Part shown: positions 28,101-33,544 of the stretch, piece after piece
Layout: every line of letters begins with the position of its first letter
Position numbering within the stretch: position 1 is the stretch's first letter
Source of the DNA: Burkholderia diffusa
GTDB lineage: Bacteria > Pseudomonadota > Gammaproteobacteria > Burkholderiales > Burkholderiaceae
Length of the DNA stretch: 64,000 nucleotides
NCBI RefSeq assembly: GCF_001718315.1
Contig: NZ_CP013364.1
Location: forward strand, 496,001-560,000
Direction of reading: 5' to 3'
Made by a program: the position numbers and the translations under genes
The notes under the pieces: generated by a model
Seen by the model: only the letters and a program-made list of their open reading frames with translations
The model's database searches: none
What the model was told of the DNA's origin: nothing

Positions 28101-28852
28101 CCGACCGACGATCCCGTCATCGCGTTGAACGTGTTCGACACGCCGGCGGCCGCGCCCAGCGACACGTTGCCCGTGACGGTGCCGGCATTGGTAAACGTGT
28201 TGCCGGCACCTGCGAGCCCGCTCGGTGCCAGCACGACGGAGCCATTGATCGCGCCGCCGCTCGCGTTGGTGAAATTGACCTGCGCGCCGCCCGACGCGGT
28301 GACCACTTGCGCGGTCGGGCCTGCGCCGAAGCCGAGAATGCCGGTCGTGCCGATGATGCCGGCGTTCGTGATGTTCGTCGTCCCGCCGATGCCGTTGTTT
28401 ACGGTCAATGCGGGCCCGTTGCTCAGCACCCCGCTGGTCGAGCCCATCATCACGCCGGTGCTCGCGTTCGTGACGTTGACCGTGCTCGCGGACGCGACAT
28501 TGCCGACAACCACGCCATTCGACACGACGCTCAGCCCGCCCAGCGACGGGTCGATCGTGCCGTTGTTGATCAACGTCACGCCGCTACCCATCAGAGACAT
28601 CGCGGTACCGCCAAACAACGGCGCCACGGAAACGGTCGCGCCCTGGGCAACCGTTACGTTGAGGCCGTTGGTGGCGTTCGTATAGTTGGTGGTCGCACCA
28701 GTACAGGTGACGGTGGGTGTCCCGGTGCACGCCGCGAGCGCGTCGGCGGGAATGACGCCGGCGCCAACCAGCGCGACCAGCATGCCGGTCGGAACCAGCA
28801 GATTCGGACGTGCTTCCGCGCGCTTCTTATTCGATCCCATGCGCATACGCAT
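16127..28852 (-). CDS. Giant autotransporter adhesin with beta-strand (PATR) repeats
   Basis: A 4,241-residue type Va secreted surface protein. Residues 1-40 are a signal sequence with a charged start (MRMRMGSNKKRAEARP) and cleavage near PADALA-AC. Residues to about 315 are a non-repeated beta-helix-like region. About 315-3720 consists of Gly/Thr/Asn-rich repeats with the cores TLTGANTYTGGT, SGTLAIGAGGSL and STVNLGGNNLTLGG, typical of passenger-associated transport repeats. Residues about 3970-4241 are the 12-strand autotransporter barrel (AVWGRIYGAHS to the terminal ...NLLWKF). GGAAGG is 7 bases from the ATG at 28852. A cysteine pair (CGC) near 3930 and two in the N-terminus are the main cysteines. 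Adhesion or biofilm function is inferred from family. Confidence 0.92.
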   Translation of the reverse strand: MRMRMGSNKKRAEARPNLLVPTGMLVALVGAGVIPADALAACTGTPTVTCTGATTNYTNATNGLNVTVAQGATVSVAPLFGGTAMSLMGSGVTLINNGTIDPSLGGLSVVSNGVVVGNVASASTVNVTNASTGVMMGSTSGVLSNGPALTVNNGIGGTTNITNAGIIGTTGILGFGAGPTAQVVTASGGAQVNFTNASGGAINGSVVLAPSGLAGAGNTFTNAGTVTGNVSLGAAAGVSNTFNAMTGSSVGLGVDAGAGLGSNNTLNLQLNTATGSASNGSIAVDTYTNFNNLAVQGGTWDLTGASTATNASLTGGTAIVHGAGALGIGGIVAGGGTLEAGTAGVNLLNNVTLTGGLTVDGANGLALSGAIGGSGPLNVSGTGSLALNGANSFTGGTNLTGGGGIVAGTATALGSGALNVTGAGGTLGTSVGGTVLGNAINIDTGVTLGLNGSADLGLGGVIGGSGSLAQTGTGTTTLLGLNTYTGGTTLSGGGLIAGNGAALGTGALHVSGAGGSLGTSVGGTLLGNAVNLDAGATLGLNGAADLSLGGAIGGNGSLAQTGAGTTTLLGANTFTGGTTLSGGGLVAGNGAALGTGALNVTGTGGTLATNASGTVLGNAVNLGAGATLGLNGAADLSLGGVIAGNGSLAQTGAGTTTLLGANTFTGGTTLGSGGLVAGNAAALGTGALNVIGTGGTLATNASGTVLGNAVNLGAGATLGLNGAADLGLAGTIAGAGALALGGTGATTLSGANTFTGGASLTGGGSLIVEGGSALGVGGALNVSGLGGSLSTDLAAGASLANAIGLNGASLTLNGANDLGLSGAIGGTGGLVLSGTGTTTLSGANTFGGGTTLSAGTLLAGSNTALGTGALNVAGAGGALGAAVSGTALSNAVNLGAGATLSLTGANDLGLSGVIGGDGGLAQTGSGITTLLGANTYTGGTTLSGGGLLAGTGSALGTGALNVTGAGGSLGTTVGGTVLGNAIQLGAGAALTVGNANDIGLSGIISGAGGLSVTGPGTTTLTAAETFTGGTTIGSGTLAIGAGGSLAASSPVNLTGAGAQFNIAGATTPQSIGTLSGVAGSAIDLGANNLTLAGSGNGVFAGNIGGAGGLTLAGTGTEALTGNNTYAGGTALSGGSLLVGSDAALGTGALDVNGSASLGASVPGVTLGNAVNLGTGVTLGLNGATDLGLSGTIAGDGSLAQTGTGTTTLLGANTYTGGTTLSGGGLVAGNGSALGTGALNVIGAGGTLATNASGTLLGNAVNLGAGATLGLNGAADLSLGGVISGDGGVAQTGAGTTTLLGANTYTGGTTLSGGGLIAGNGSALGTGALNVAGAGGTLGTSIGGTVLGNAVNLGTGATLTVGGANALGLAGAISGGGNLSVNGPSTTTLTGVSSYTGGTTIGNGSTLAVGAGGGLSGGSLVDLAGAGATLDLSAATSPQSTGGLVGAAGSTVNLGGNSLTLGGTGNGTFGGTIGGAGSLTMSGAGTETLTGANTYTGGTTINSGTLAIGGGGSLSANGAVNLAGAGATFDLSGAGLPQTTGALSGVAGSTVNLGGNSLTLGGTSSGTYDGTIAGAGGSLTLSGTGAETLNGANTYTGGTSLTGGGTLIAGNGSALGTGALNTSGAGGSLAASIAGTTLGNAVNLGAGSTLTLGGTNDMGLSGIISGGGSLAQTGSGTTALTGANTYTGGTTLNAGGLSVGNSAALGTGALSVTGAGGTLSASTANLLLANAVDLGTGSALNLGGAFDFGLNGIISGAGGIVQSGTGTTTLGGANTYGGGTTLNSGGLSVGSSTALGSGALNVTGNGTLSASVNGTTLGNAVTLGAGATLGLNGANDLGLSGTISGNGSLAQTGSGTTTLTGTNTYDGGTTLSGGGLVAGNGSALGTGALNVTGTGGSLGTNVAGTTIGNAVNLGAGSTLTVGGANDLGLGGGISGSGGLSVSGPSTTTLTGANTYTGNTTIGGGSTLAVGAGGSLSSGSPLDLAGTGATLDISSATSPQTSGMLSGVSGTNVNLGGNTLTLAGAGNGSYAGTIGGTGGLTMSGTGTETLTGTNTYTGATTIDSGTLAIGAGGSLSSSSPVNLAGAGATFDVSGATTPQTTGTLSGVAGSTVNLGGNALTLGGSGSGTYDGTIAGAGGSLTLSGTGTETLTGNNTYTGGTNLTGGGTLLAGNGSALGTGAVTTSGAGGTLGTSVAGTTLTNAIDLGTGSTLTVGGANNLGLGGTISGSGNLAVNGPSTTTLTGTNTYTGNTTIGGGSTLAVGAGGSLSSGSAIDLAGAGSTLDVSAATTPQASGTLSGAAGSTVNLGGNTLTLGGSGNGTFGGTVGGTGGLTLSGTGTETLTGANTYTGATTINSGTLAIGAGGGLSSSSPVNLAGAGATFDLSGATTPQTTGTLSGVAGSTVNLGGNNLTLGGTGNGTYGGTIAGTGGSLMLSGTGTETLTGNNTYTGGTSLSGGGMLIAGSNTALGTGALNTSGAGGTLAASTPGTTLSNAVNLGTGSTLTVGGANNLGLGGMISGSGNLAVNGPSTTTLTGTNTYTGNTTIGGGSTLAVGAGGSLSSGSAIDLSGAGATLDLSAATSPQTTGALSGGTGTNVNLGGNTLTLGGADSGTYAGVIGGTGGLTLSGTGTETLTGANTYTGATTINSGTLAISGNGSLSSSSPVSLTASGATLDLSGAASPQSTGAISGVAGSTVNLGSNNLTLGGSGSGTYAGNIAGTGGVTMNGTGTETLTGANTYTGATTINSGTLAIGAGGSLSATTPVSLTGAGATFDLSGATTPQTTGTLSGVAGSTVNLGGNNLTLGGTGSGTYDGTIAGAGGSLTLSGTGTETLTGTNTYTGGTSLTGGGTLVAGNGSALGTGALNTSGAGGTLAASTPGTTLTNAVNLGAGSTLTVGGANNLGLGGAITGSGNLAVNGPSTTTLSGANTYTGGTMIGNGSTLAVGAGGSLSAGSAVDLAGAGAMLDLSGATAPQTTGALSGVAGSTVNLGGNALTLGGTGSGTYGGTIAGAGGSLTLSGTGTETLTGNNTYTGGTNLTGGGTLLAGNGSALGTGAVTTSGAGGTLGTSVAGTTLTNAIDLGTGSTLTVGGANNLGLGGTISGSGNLAVNGPSTTTLTGTNTYTGNTTIGGGSTLAVGAGGSLSSGSAIDLAGAGSTLDVSAATTPQASGTLSGAAGSTVNLGGNTLTLGGSGNGTFGGTVGGTGGLTLSGTGTETLTGANTYTGATTINSGTLAIGAGGGLSSSSPVNLAGAGATFDLSGATTPQTTGTLSGVAGSTVNLGGNNLTLGGTGNGTYGGTIAGAGGSLTLSGTGTETLTGTNTYTGGTSLTGGGTLIAGNGSALGTGALNTSGAGGTLAASTPGTTLSNAVNLGTGSTLTVGGANNLGLSGTISGSGTLAFSGPSTTTLSGANVYTGGTSVTGGGTLVAGTPTALGSGTLSVGGSGGTLGTSVAGTTLGNAVNLGTGSTLTVGGTNNLGLSGPISGGGNLAVNGPSTTTLTGANTYTGGTTIGTGSTLAVGGNGGLSAGSALTLAGNGATLDVSGATTPQTASALSGAAGSTVNLGGGTLTVAGPAGGAFGGTIAGTGGFAVQGGGTQTLTGVNTYTGGTTIGSGSTLALSGAGTLAPTSPMVLAGSGATLNLAGSAAPQSIGALSGTTGSNVNLGSTPLTVNTAGTSTFAGTLSGTGPLTLAGTGAQLLSGTNTLSGPTNVTGGTLAVTGSLASSPVTVGNGATVTGTGTIGGLTVAGGGTASVLQLGQPLKVAGNATFQPGSTLQVGATPQQSGGLDVTGSAALNGGTVQVVAASGQYQPGKLYTIVNAGAGVQGQFSAVNSTYAFLTPTLQYDPSQVLLSLAPNGTPFASVATTPDGQLVAGAVGTLGAGNPLFDTVLTADAPTANRAFTQLAGDLYPSTRSVLLSDSRYMRDAVLDRARVGSQPGGALCGCEAPVSADDHAASLDRRLASENGCTPAKSFKPAVWGRIYGAHSRFDGNDVASIDRNLYGFVVGTDAEVSSHWRIGIAGGASRSQLNTDQNESAKVNGETIALYASGRYDAWNVRGGLAQSWYRVHSERNPSFGGFSDHDTASYDANATQVFTEIGYSTAIRNVALEPFVGLAYASVHTGGFKENGGAAALQGESSTSGLGFSTLGVRASTDVAVTTKGKVTAYGTVGWRHAFGNTQPGSTLSFASGGSPFSVVGVPVARDAAVLEVGVDAAVTKNLSVGLSYSGQVGGNVSDHALYGNLLWKF
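19032..19798. repeat. 767-bp exact direct repeat, copy 1, in the autotransporter
   Basis: Base-for-base identical to 21651-22417, read by aligning the two segments by eye. The offset is 2,619 bases, exactly 873 codons, so recombination between copies would lose or gain 873 residues in frame. Confidence 0.9.
21651..22417. repeat. 767-bp exact direct repeat, copy 2, in the autotransporter
   Basis: Second copy of the segment at 19032-19798. The flanks continue to match at the same 2,619-base offset but with scattered differences (for example 18732-18846 against 21351-21465), so the duplication is larger and the identical core looks homogenised. Confidence 0.9.
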
Positions 28853-29580
28853 AATCACACCTTCCCATAAAGAGAATCGACGACACCGAGCCATTTCTTT
28901 CGCGCACTCAAATGCGAAGGAAAATACTTGAACGCGTTATTCGATATTTTTTGAAAAATAGCTTCCCACCACCAATCCGGAACGAATGGCTGGATTAACA
29001 ACAGGCGAGAATTAATCAACCAGCATTATTTAATCGGCATGTTTTACTTTTACGCCCCCCGCCCGGTAATTTTTTCGCTAATTAAAGTTCACTGTCTCCC
29101 GCCAATTGGAATTGCCGTCTGGCGCCGCCGATCACAACGCGTCTGTTTATGTACCTCAAACGGCCCTCGAGCCTGAAGCGCCCGTCCGCAGGGGCGATCC
29201 ACCCATAAACGAACGCTTAGTTCACCCGTGGAACAACCGGATTTCGATTGTTCCGCATGTCGATTCATCAATAACTGTCACTCGATCCACATATCTCCCG
29301 CAATGATCGCGAGTCAAATATAGGCCTGACTCGCAAACGTTTTCCACGGGCCGGAAAACATCTTGTCAAAACTCAACAATCTTTCGCGGATATTTCGCCA
29401 TTCGTATGCAGTATGTAAATTTCATATTTTAACCAATTGGCCGAGATCGTTAAAAAACGCAAAACATTTCGGTTTTAATACGTCGGGTTTTTCTCCAATC
29501 TGCTTTAATTGATTCAGATTCGACGCATTGCGATTTAGTCGTTGCCGGCAATAACAAGGTGTCCAAGGGAGAACTTCACG
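28853..29580. other. AT-richer non-coding region between divergent genes
   Basis: About 730 bases with no convincing gene, clearly richer in A/T than the rest of the window (runs such as TATTTTTTGAAAAAT and GGTAATTTTTTCGC). It must contain the promoter of the autotransporter (left) and of the iorA-like gene (right). Two hairpins lie in it: an 8-bp stem at 29309-29334 (GCGAGTCA / TGACTCGC) and a 7-bp stem at 29339-29359 (GTTTTCC / GGAAAAC). The short open frames here have no ribosome sites. Confidence 0.7.
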
Positions 29581-30039
29581 ATGGTGACGTTGAACATCAA
29601 CAACCGGCCGGCGGAGGTTGACGCCGATCCGTCGACGCCGGTGCTCTGGGTGCTGCGCGACAACCTCGGGTTGACCGGCACCAAGTTCGGCTGCGGGACA
29701 GGAGACTGCGGCGCGTGCACGGTGCATGTCGACGGACGGACGGCGCACAGCTGCACGCTGGCGCTGTCGTCGGTGGGGAGCGCGCGCATCACGACGTCCG
29801 AACACCTCGCGGACGACGCGGTCGGCAAGGCCGTCCTCGACGCGTGGGTCCGGCACGACGTCGCGCAATGCGGCTACTGCCAGAGCGGCCAGATGATGAG
29901 AGCGGCCGGGCTGCTGCGCGGCAACAAGACGCCGACCGATGCGGACATCGACAGCGCGATGGCCGGCAATCTGTGCCGTTGCGCCACCTATCAGCGCATC
30001 CGCGCCGCGATTCACGAAGCGGCCAGGGCGCTTGCCTGA
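29581..30039 (+). CDS. (2Fe-2S) subunit of a molybdenum hydroxylase (IorA-type)
   Basis: Small electron-transfer subunit, 152 residues, of a xanthine-oxidase-family enzyme such as isoquinoline 1-oxidoreductase or an aldehyde dehydrogenase. Plant-type cluster ligands are Cys38, Cys43, Cys46 and Cys58 (CGTGDCGACTVHVDGRTAHSC); the second cluster uses Cys97, Cys100, Cys132 and Cys134 (CGYCQSGQ and LCRCATY). AAGGGAG lies 9 bases before the ATG at 29581. It is followed after 21 bases by the large subunit, with which it forms a complex; electrons would pass to a membrane cytochrome not encoded nearby. Substrate is unknown. Confidence 0.9.
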   Translation: MVTLNINNRPAEVDADPSTPVLWVLRDNLGLTGTKFGCGTGDCGACTVHVDGRTAHSCTLALSSVGSARITTSEHLADDAVGKAVLDAWVRHDVAQCGYCQSGQMMRAAGLLRGNKTPTDADIDSAMAGNLCRCATYQRIRAAIHEAARALA

Positions 30040-30060
30040 GCCTGCCGGGAGACTCCCACC

Positions 30061-32550
30061 ATGCGTATTCGCACCACCGGGCGTGCGGCGAGCACCGCCG
30101 CCCTTCACTCCGACGCTTCGCCCGTCACCGGAGCCGCTGCTCCGATGCCCGGCCGGCGCGGTTTCCTGAAGCTCACGATCGCGGCGGGCGGCTGTCTCGC
30201 ACTCAGCGTCCCGCCGCTGCGCGCCCGCGCCGAAGCCGGCACCGTGCTTCGGACTTCGCCGCCACAAGCATTCCTGATCATTGCACCGGACAACACGGTC
30301 ACCGTCGCCGTCAACCGGAGCGAGGCCGGCCAAGGCGTCAGCACTGCACTGCCGATGGCGCTGGCCGACGAACTCGACGCCGACTGGCGCAACGTGCGCA
30401 CCGTGCTCGCGCCGGCCGGCGAGCCGTACAAGGATCCGGTGACCGGTATCCAGATGACTGGCGGTTCGACGTCGATCAACCATTCGTTTACGCAATACCG
30501 CGAGCTCGGCGCATCCGCACGCGCGATGCTCGTCGCGGCAGCGGCCCGGCGCTGGAACGTCGACCCGGCCACCTGCAAGACCGCGAACGGAATCGTGACG
30601 TCGGGCAGCTACCGCGCGACCTATGGCGAGCTCGCGCCTGACGCGATGGCGATGCCGGTGCCGCAAAACGTGCCGCTGAAGTCGCCCGACCAGTTCCGCC
30701 TCATCGGCAAGCCGACTCCACGCGTGGATGCGCGCGCGATGCTCGACGGCACGCTGAAGTACGGGATGGACTGGCGTCTGCCTGACATGATGGTGGCCGT
30801 GGTCGCGCGTCCGCCACGCTTCGGCGGCCAGGTCGCGAGCTACAACGCGGCGGCGGCGCGGGCCGTGAGAGGTGTCGTCGAGGTCGTCGAGATCCCGACC
30901 GATCGCGGCGGCACCGGCGTTGCCGTGATCGCAAACGGCTACTGGCCCGCCAAGCTTGGCCGCGACGCGCTGCAGGTCACGTGGAAGGACACCGGCTCGA
31001 CCGTGTCGTCCGTCGAGCAGATGCAGGCGTACAAGCTGCTCGCCGGCACGCCGGGCACCGTCGTGCGCACGGCCGATGTCGGCAACGCACCGCCGGCGGC
31101 GACGCACATCCAGAAGGACTACGAATTTCCGTATCTCGCACACGCGCCGATGGAGCCGCTCAGTTGCACGGTCGACGTCGGGCCGCCGAGCTGCGCATGC
31201 GGAATCAAGATCTGGGGCGGCTCGTCGATGCAGACGACCGATCGCGCCGCGGTGGCGAAAGCGCTCGGCGTCGCACCGGAGAAGGTCCAGATCTTCACGA
31301 TGACGTCGGGCGGCGACTACGGACGGCGCTCGACACCGACGTCGGACTACGTGGTCGAAGCGGCGCGCGTATCGGCCGCGTATCTGGCGGCCGGCCACCT
31401 GGGCCCGGTCAAGACGATCTGGACGCGCGAAGACGACCTGCGCGGCGGCTACTACCGCCCGATGGTGCTGCATCGCGTCGACATCGGCGTCGACGGCAGC
31501 GGCGCCGTGAGGGACTGGCAGCACGTCGTCGTCGGCCAGTCGGTGCTGAAGGGGTCGCCGCTCGAGCGCACGACCATTCGCAAAGCCGGCACCGATCCCG
31601 ACCTGACCGACGGCGTCGCGAACAGTCCGTACGGATTCCCGATGCAGGTGTCGGTCCATCAGCCGGATGTCGACGTGCCGGTGCAGTCATGGCGCTCGGC
31701 CGGCCATACGCATACGGCGTTCGTGATGGAAACGCTCGTCGACGAGCTCGCGCACGCGGCCCGCCAGGACCCGGTCGCATACAGGATGGCGCGGCTGTCC
31801 GGCCCGGAGCATGCGCGCCATCGCGCCGCGCTCGCGCTCGCCGTCGACAAGTCCGGTTACGGCACGCGTACGCTGCCGGCCGGACACGCGTGGGGTGTCG
31901 CGATGCACGAAACGGCCGGTACGGTCGTCGCGTACGTGACCGAGGTGTCTGTGGAAGCGCAAAAGCCGCGCGTGCATCGCGTGACGGCCGGCGTGCATGC
32001 CGGGCGCATCGTGAACCCGACCGGCGCGGAAGCACAGATCCAGGGCGGCGCGCTGTTCGGCCTCGCGACGACGAAGCCGGGTTTCGCGATCGACGTCGAT
32101 CATGGCGCGGTCCGCAACGCCGGCTTCGCCGACTACCCGCCGGTGCGGATGCAGGAGGCGGCGCCAGTGGACGTGTTTTTCGTGCCGTCGGACGCGCATC
32201 CGACCGGCTTGAGCGAAGCCGGCGTGCCGCCGATCGCGCCGGCGGTCGCGAACGGCGCGTTCGTGCTGACCGGCGAACGGATGCGCGCGTTGCCGTTCGC
32301 GCCGATGCTGGTCGCATCGACGGCGCCCGCTCTGCCGGCCGCGCCCCCTGTGGAAGACGATCCGTACGCCGACCTGCCGGCAGGCGGCTGCCGGATTCCG
32401 CGCAAGGCGAAGACGGCCGCGTTCAAGCCGAAGGTCGAACACAGCCAGGCCGGCGTCGGGCAGCCGAGCGCGGTGCCCAAATTCCTGCGGCCGAAACGGC
32501 GCGCCGGGATTCCGTGCATCGATGCGCTGAAGAAGGGGACGGTGACGTAA
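30061..32550 (+). CDS. Molybdopterin-binding subunit of molybdenum hydroxylase (IorB-type)
   Basis: Catalytic subunit, 829 residues. It carries a twin-arginine signal (GRRGFLKLTIAAGGCLALSV, about residues 31-55), so it is exported folded to the periplasm. Family stretches include RSEAGQGVSTALPMALADEL, MTGGSTSINHSFTQYRELGA, APMEPLSCTVDV, GGDYGRRSTPTSDYV and QGGALFGLATTKPGF. The terminal Glu-region GLSEAGVPPIAPAVANGAF carries the expected catalytic Glu. Related IorB proteins are about 730-770 residues and end soon after this point. Here about 85 extra residues, rich in Pro, Lys and Ala (with RIPRKAKTAAFKPK and FLRPKRRAG), extend the C-terminus. Confidence 0.88.
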   Translation: MRIRTTGRAASTAALHSDASPVTGAAAPMPGRRGFLKLTIAAGGCLALSVPPLRARAEAGTVLRTSPPQAFLIIAPDNTVTVAVNRSEAGQGVSTALPMALADELDADWRNVRTVLAPAGEPYKDPVTGIQMTGGSTSINHSFTQYRELGASARAMLVAAAARRWNVDPATCKTANGIVTSGSYRATYGELAPDAMAMPVPQNVPLKSPDQFRLIGKPTPRVDARAMLDGTLKYGMDWRLPDMMVAVVARPPRFGGQVASYNAAAARAVRGVVEVVEIPTDRGGTGVAVIANGYWPAKLGRDALQVTWKDTGSTVSSVEQMQAYKLLAGTPGTVVRTADVGNAPPAATHIQKDYEFPYLAHAPMEPLSCTVDVGPPSCACGIKIWGGSSMQTTDRAAVAKALGVAPEKVQIFTMTSGGDYGRRSTPTSDYVVEAARVSAAYLAAGHLGPVKTIWTREDDLRGGYYRPMVLHRVDIGVDGSGAVRDWQHVVVGQSVLKGSPLERTTIRKAGTDPDLTDGVANSPYGFPMQVSVHQPDVDVPVQSWRSAGHTHTAFVMETLVDELAHAARQDPVAYRMARLSGPEHARHRAALALAVDKSGYGTRTLPAGHAWGVAMHETAGTVVAYVTEVSVEAQKPRVHRVTAGVHAGRIVNPTGAEAQIQGGALFGLATTKPGFAIDVDHGAVRNAGFADYPPVRMQEAAPVDVFFVPSDAHPTGLSEAGVPPIAPAVANGAFVLTGERMRALPFAPMLVASTAPALPAAPPVEDDPYADLPAGGCRIPRKAKTAAFKPKVEHSQAGVGQPSAVPKFLRPKRRAGIPCIDALKKGTVT

Positions 32551-32565
32551 CGTGCAAGCGGCGAC

Positions 32566-32609
32566 ACGGACCTGCCGGTGCGTGCGCAAGCCGGGCGCGG
32601 CAGGTCCGT
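32566..32609 (+). terminator. Hairpin after the IorB-type gene
   Basis: A perfect 12-bp inverted repeat, ACGGACCTGCCG (32566-32577) and its complement (32598-32609), with a 20-base loop, 16 bases after the stop. No T-run follows, so termination is only suggested. Confidence 0.45.
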
Positions 32610-32687
32610 CGCGACGTTCGCCGGTTGCGCAGACGGGCGGGTCGGTGGCGCCGGGGCCGCCGTTCCCGCCCTCCGAGTGCCGTCCGG

Positions 32688-32822
32688 TCAGAACTTGTGC
32701 CGGATCCGCGCATGCACGAGCAACTGCTTCGACGTCGACGACAGATCGGCCGCGCCCGGGACAAGTGCCGGGTCGAGCGACGAACCGGTCGCATCGCCGG
32801 CAACCCGCTGGTACGCACGCCA
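32688..32822 (-). pseudogene. Remnant of a Gram-negative porin, C-terminal end only
   Basis: The minus-strand reading AYQRVAGDATGSS ... STSKQLLVHARIRHKF followed by a stop is the hallmark last ~45 residues of Burkholderia trimeric porins, which end in GIRHKF-like strands with terminal Phe. Upstream of about 32822 the frame no longer looks like a porin and there is no start. A full porin is about 360-390 residues, so this is a decayed fragment. Confidence 0.6.
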
Positions 32823-32854
32823 GTTGCAGGCGCTCGCCGTGAGCGCGGAGGCCG

Positions 32855-33100
32855 GGAATGTGCACGTGGTGCCCGACAATCCTCGCGGCGGTGCCGCCGT
32901 TCGGCGAGCGGATGCGCATGCTGTCGCTGAAGGAGACCTTCGAGCCGAGCGAACTCGGCATCGTCATGCGCCGCAGCAGTACGCTGAGCGATGCCGCGCG
33001 CTGCTTCATCGACTGCCTGCTGCAGGTGATCCGGCGACATGCGCGGTCGGCGCGCAACGAGGATCTGGCGCTGTTCCGCACGCTCACGCTGCTGATCTGA
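32855..33100 (+). pseudogene. Remnant of a LysR-type regulator, C-terminal end only
   Basis: Residues ILAAVPPFGERMRMLSLKETFEPSELGIVMRRSS and the following helix (SDAARCFIDCLLQVIRRHA) to the stop at 33098-33100 match the end of a LysR substrate-binding domain. A piece of the preceding strand (AEAGNVHVVPD) is in another frame just upstream, which suggests a frameshift near 32880. No helix-turn-helix part remains. It abuts the porin remnant. Confidence 0.5.
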
Positions 33101-33175
33101 CGGCGTACCGGGCAGGCGCACGCGCATGGCGCCTGCCCGGCAGCACTTCCGTATACCTTCGCGCCACATTGCTCT

Positions 33176-33192
33176 ATACTGCCCCCCAGTAT
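33176..33192. promoter_or_regulatory. FrmR/RcnR-class operator before frmR
   Basis: ATACTG (33176-33181), a run of five C (33182-33186) and CAGTAT (33187-33192) form the G/C-tract flanked by inverted TACT/AGTA arms that CsoR/RcnR/FrmR proteins bind. It lies 18 bases before the frmR start and should mediate autorepression of frmR-frmA. Confidence 0.78.
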
Positions 33193-33210
33193 CCGGAGCC
33201 CACCGATCCC

Positions 33211-33486
33211 ATGCCGCATTCCCCCGAAGAAAAGAAACGCGTCCTGACCCGCGTGCGCCGTGTTCGCGGGCAACTGAACGCGCTCGAGCAGGCGCTCGAG
33301 GAGGGGGCGGATTGTGGCCCGATACTTCAGCAACTGGCTGCCATCCGCGGCGCGATCAACGGCGTGATGGCCGGCGTGCTCGAAAGCCATTTGCGCGAGG
33401 AATTCACCCAGCTCGCGGACGCCCCGCGGCCCTCGTCCGGATCGATCGACGATATCGTGACGCTCGTCCGGTCCTACTTGCGCTGA
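33211..33486 (+). CDS. frmR: Formaldehyde-sensing repressor FrmR
   Basis: A 91-residue all-helical repressor of the CsoR/RcnR family, the same length as E. coli FrmR. The formaldehyde-sensing residues of FrmR are all present: Pro2 (MPHSPEEKK), Cys35 (GADCGPILQQL) and His60 (VLESHLREEF). Formaldehyde cross-links Pro2 to Cys35 of a neighbour and releases DNA. The metal-sensing RcnR pattern (His3 too) is partly present, so a nickel or cobalt sensor is a less likely alternative. frmA starts 58 bases downstream and an operator lies just upstream, so autoregulation of a frmRA unit is expected. Confidence 0.9.
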   Translation: MPHSPEEKKRVLTRVRRVRGQLNALEQALEEGADCGPILQQLAAIRGAINGVMAGVLESHLREEFTQLADAPRPSSGSIDDIVTLVRSYLR

Positions 33487-33544
33487 CCGGTCCAGGTTCG
33501 TCGACGTCCGATCCATTCGATGATTCTTTTTTGACAGGATTGCC

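Noticed and set aside
22995..28685. An 1,896-codon open frame on the plus strand, opposite the autotransporter, plus frames of 1,626, 1,200 and 680 codons nearby
   Set aside because: They are antisense to a gene made of Gly/Thr/Asn/Leu repeats with C/G-ending codons, which leaves few stops on the other strand. The translations are Pro/Val/Ala or Arg/Ala monotony, have no ribosome sites and mirror the repeat pattern.
16127..28852. Tandem repeats at 16-29 kb as a CRISPR or satellite array
   Set aside because: Repeats are codon-phased, of uneven length and encode one continuous protein; no spacer-like pattern.
29089..29306. Small overlapping open frames in the AT-rich region
   Set aside because: No ribosome sites, no hydrophobic or family pattern, and they overlap each other on both strands.
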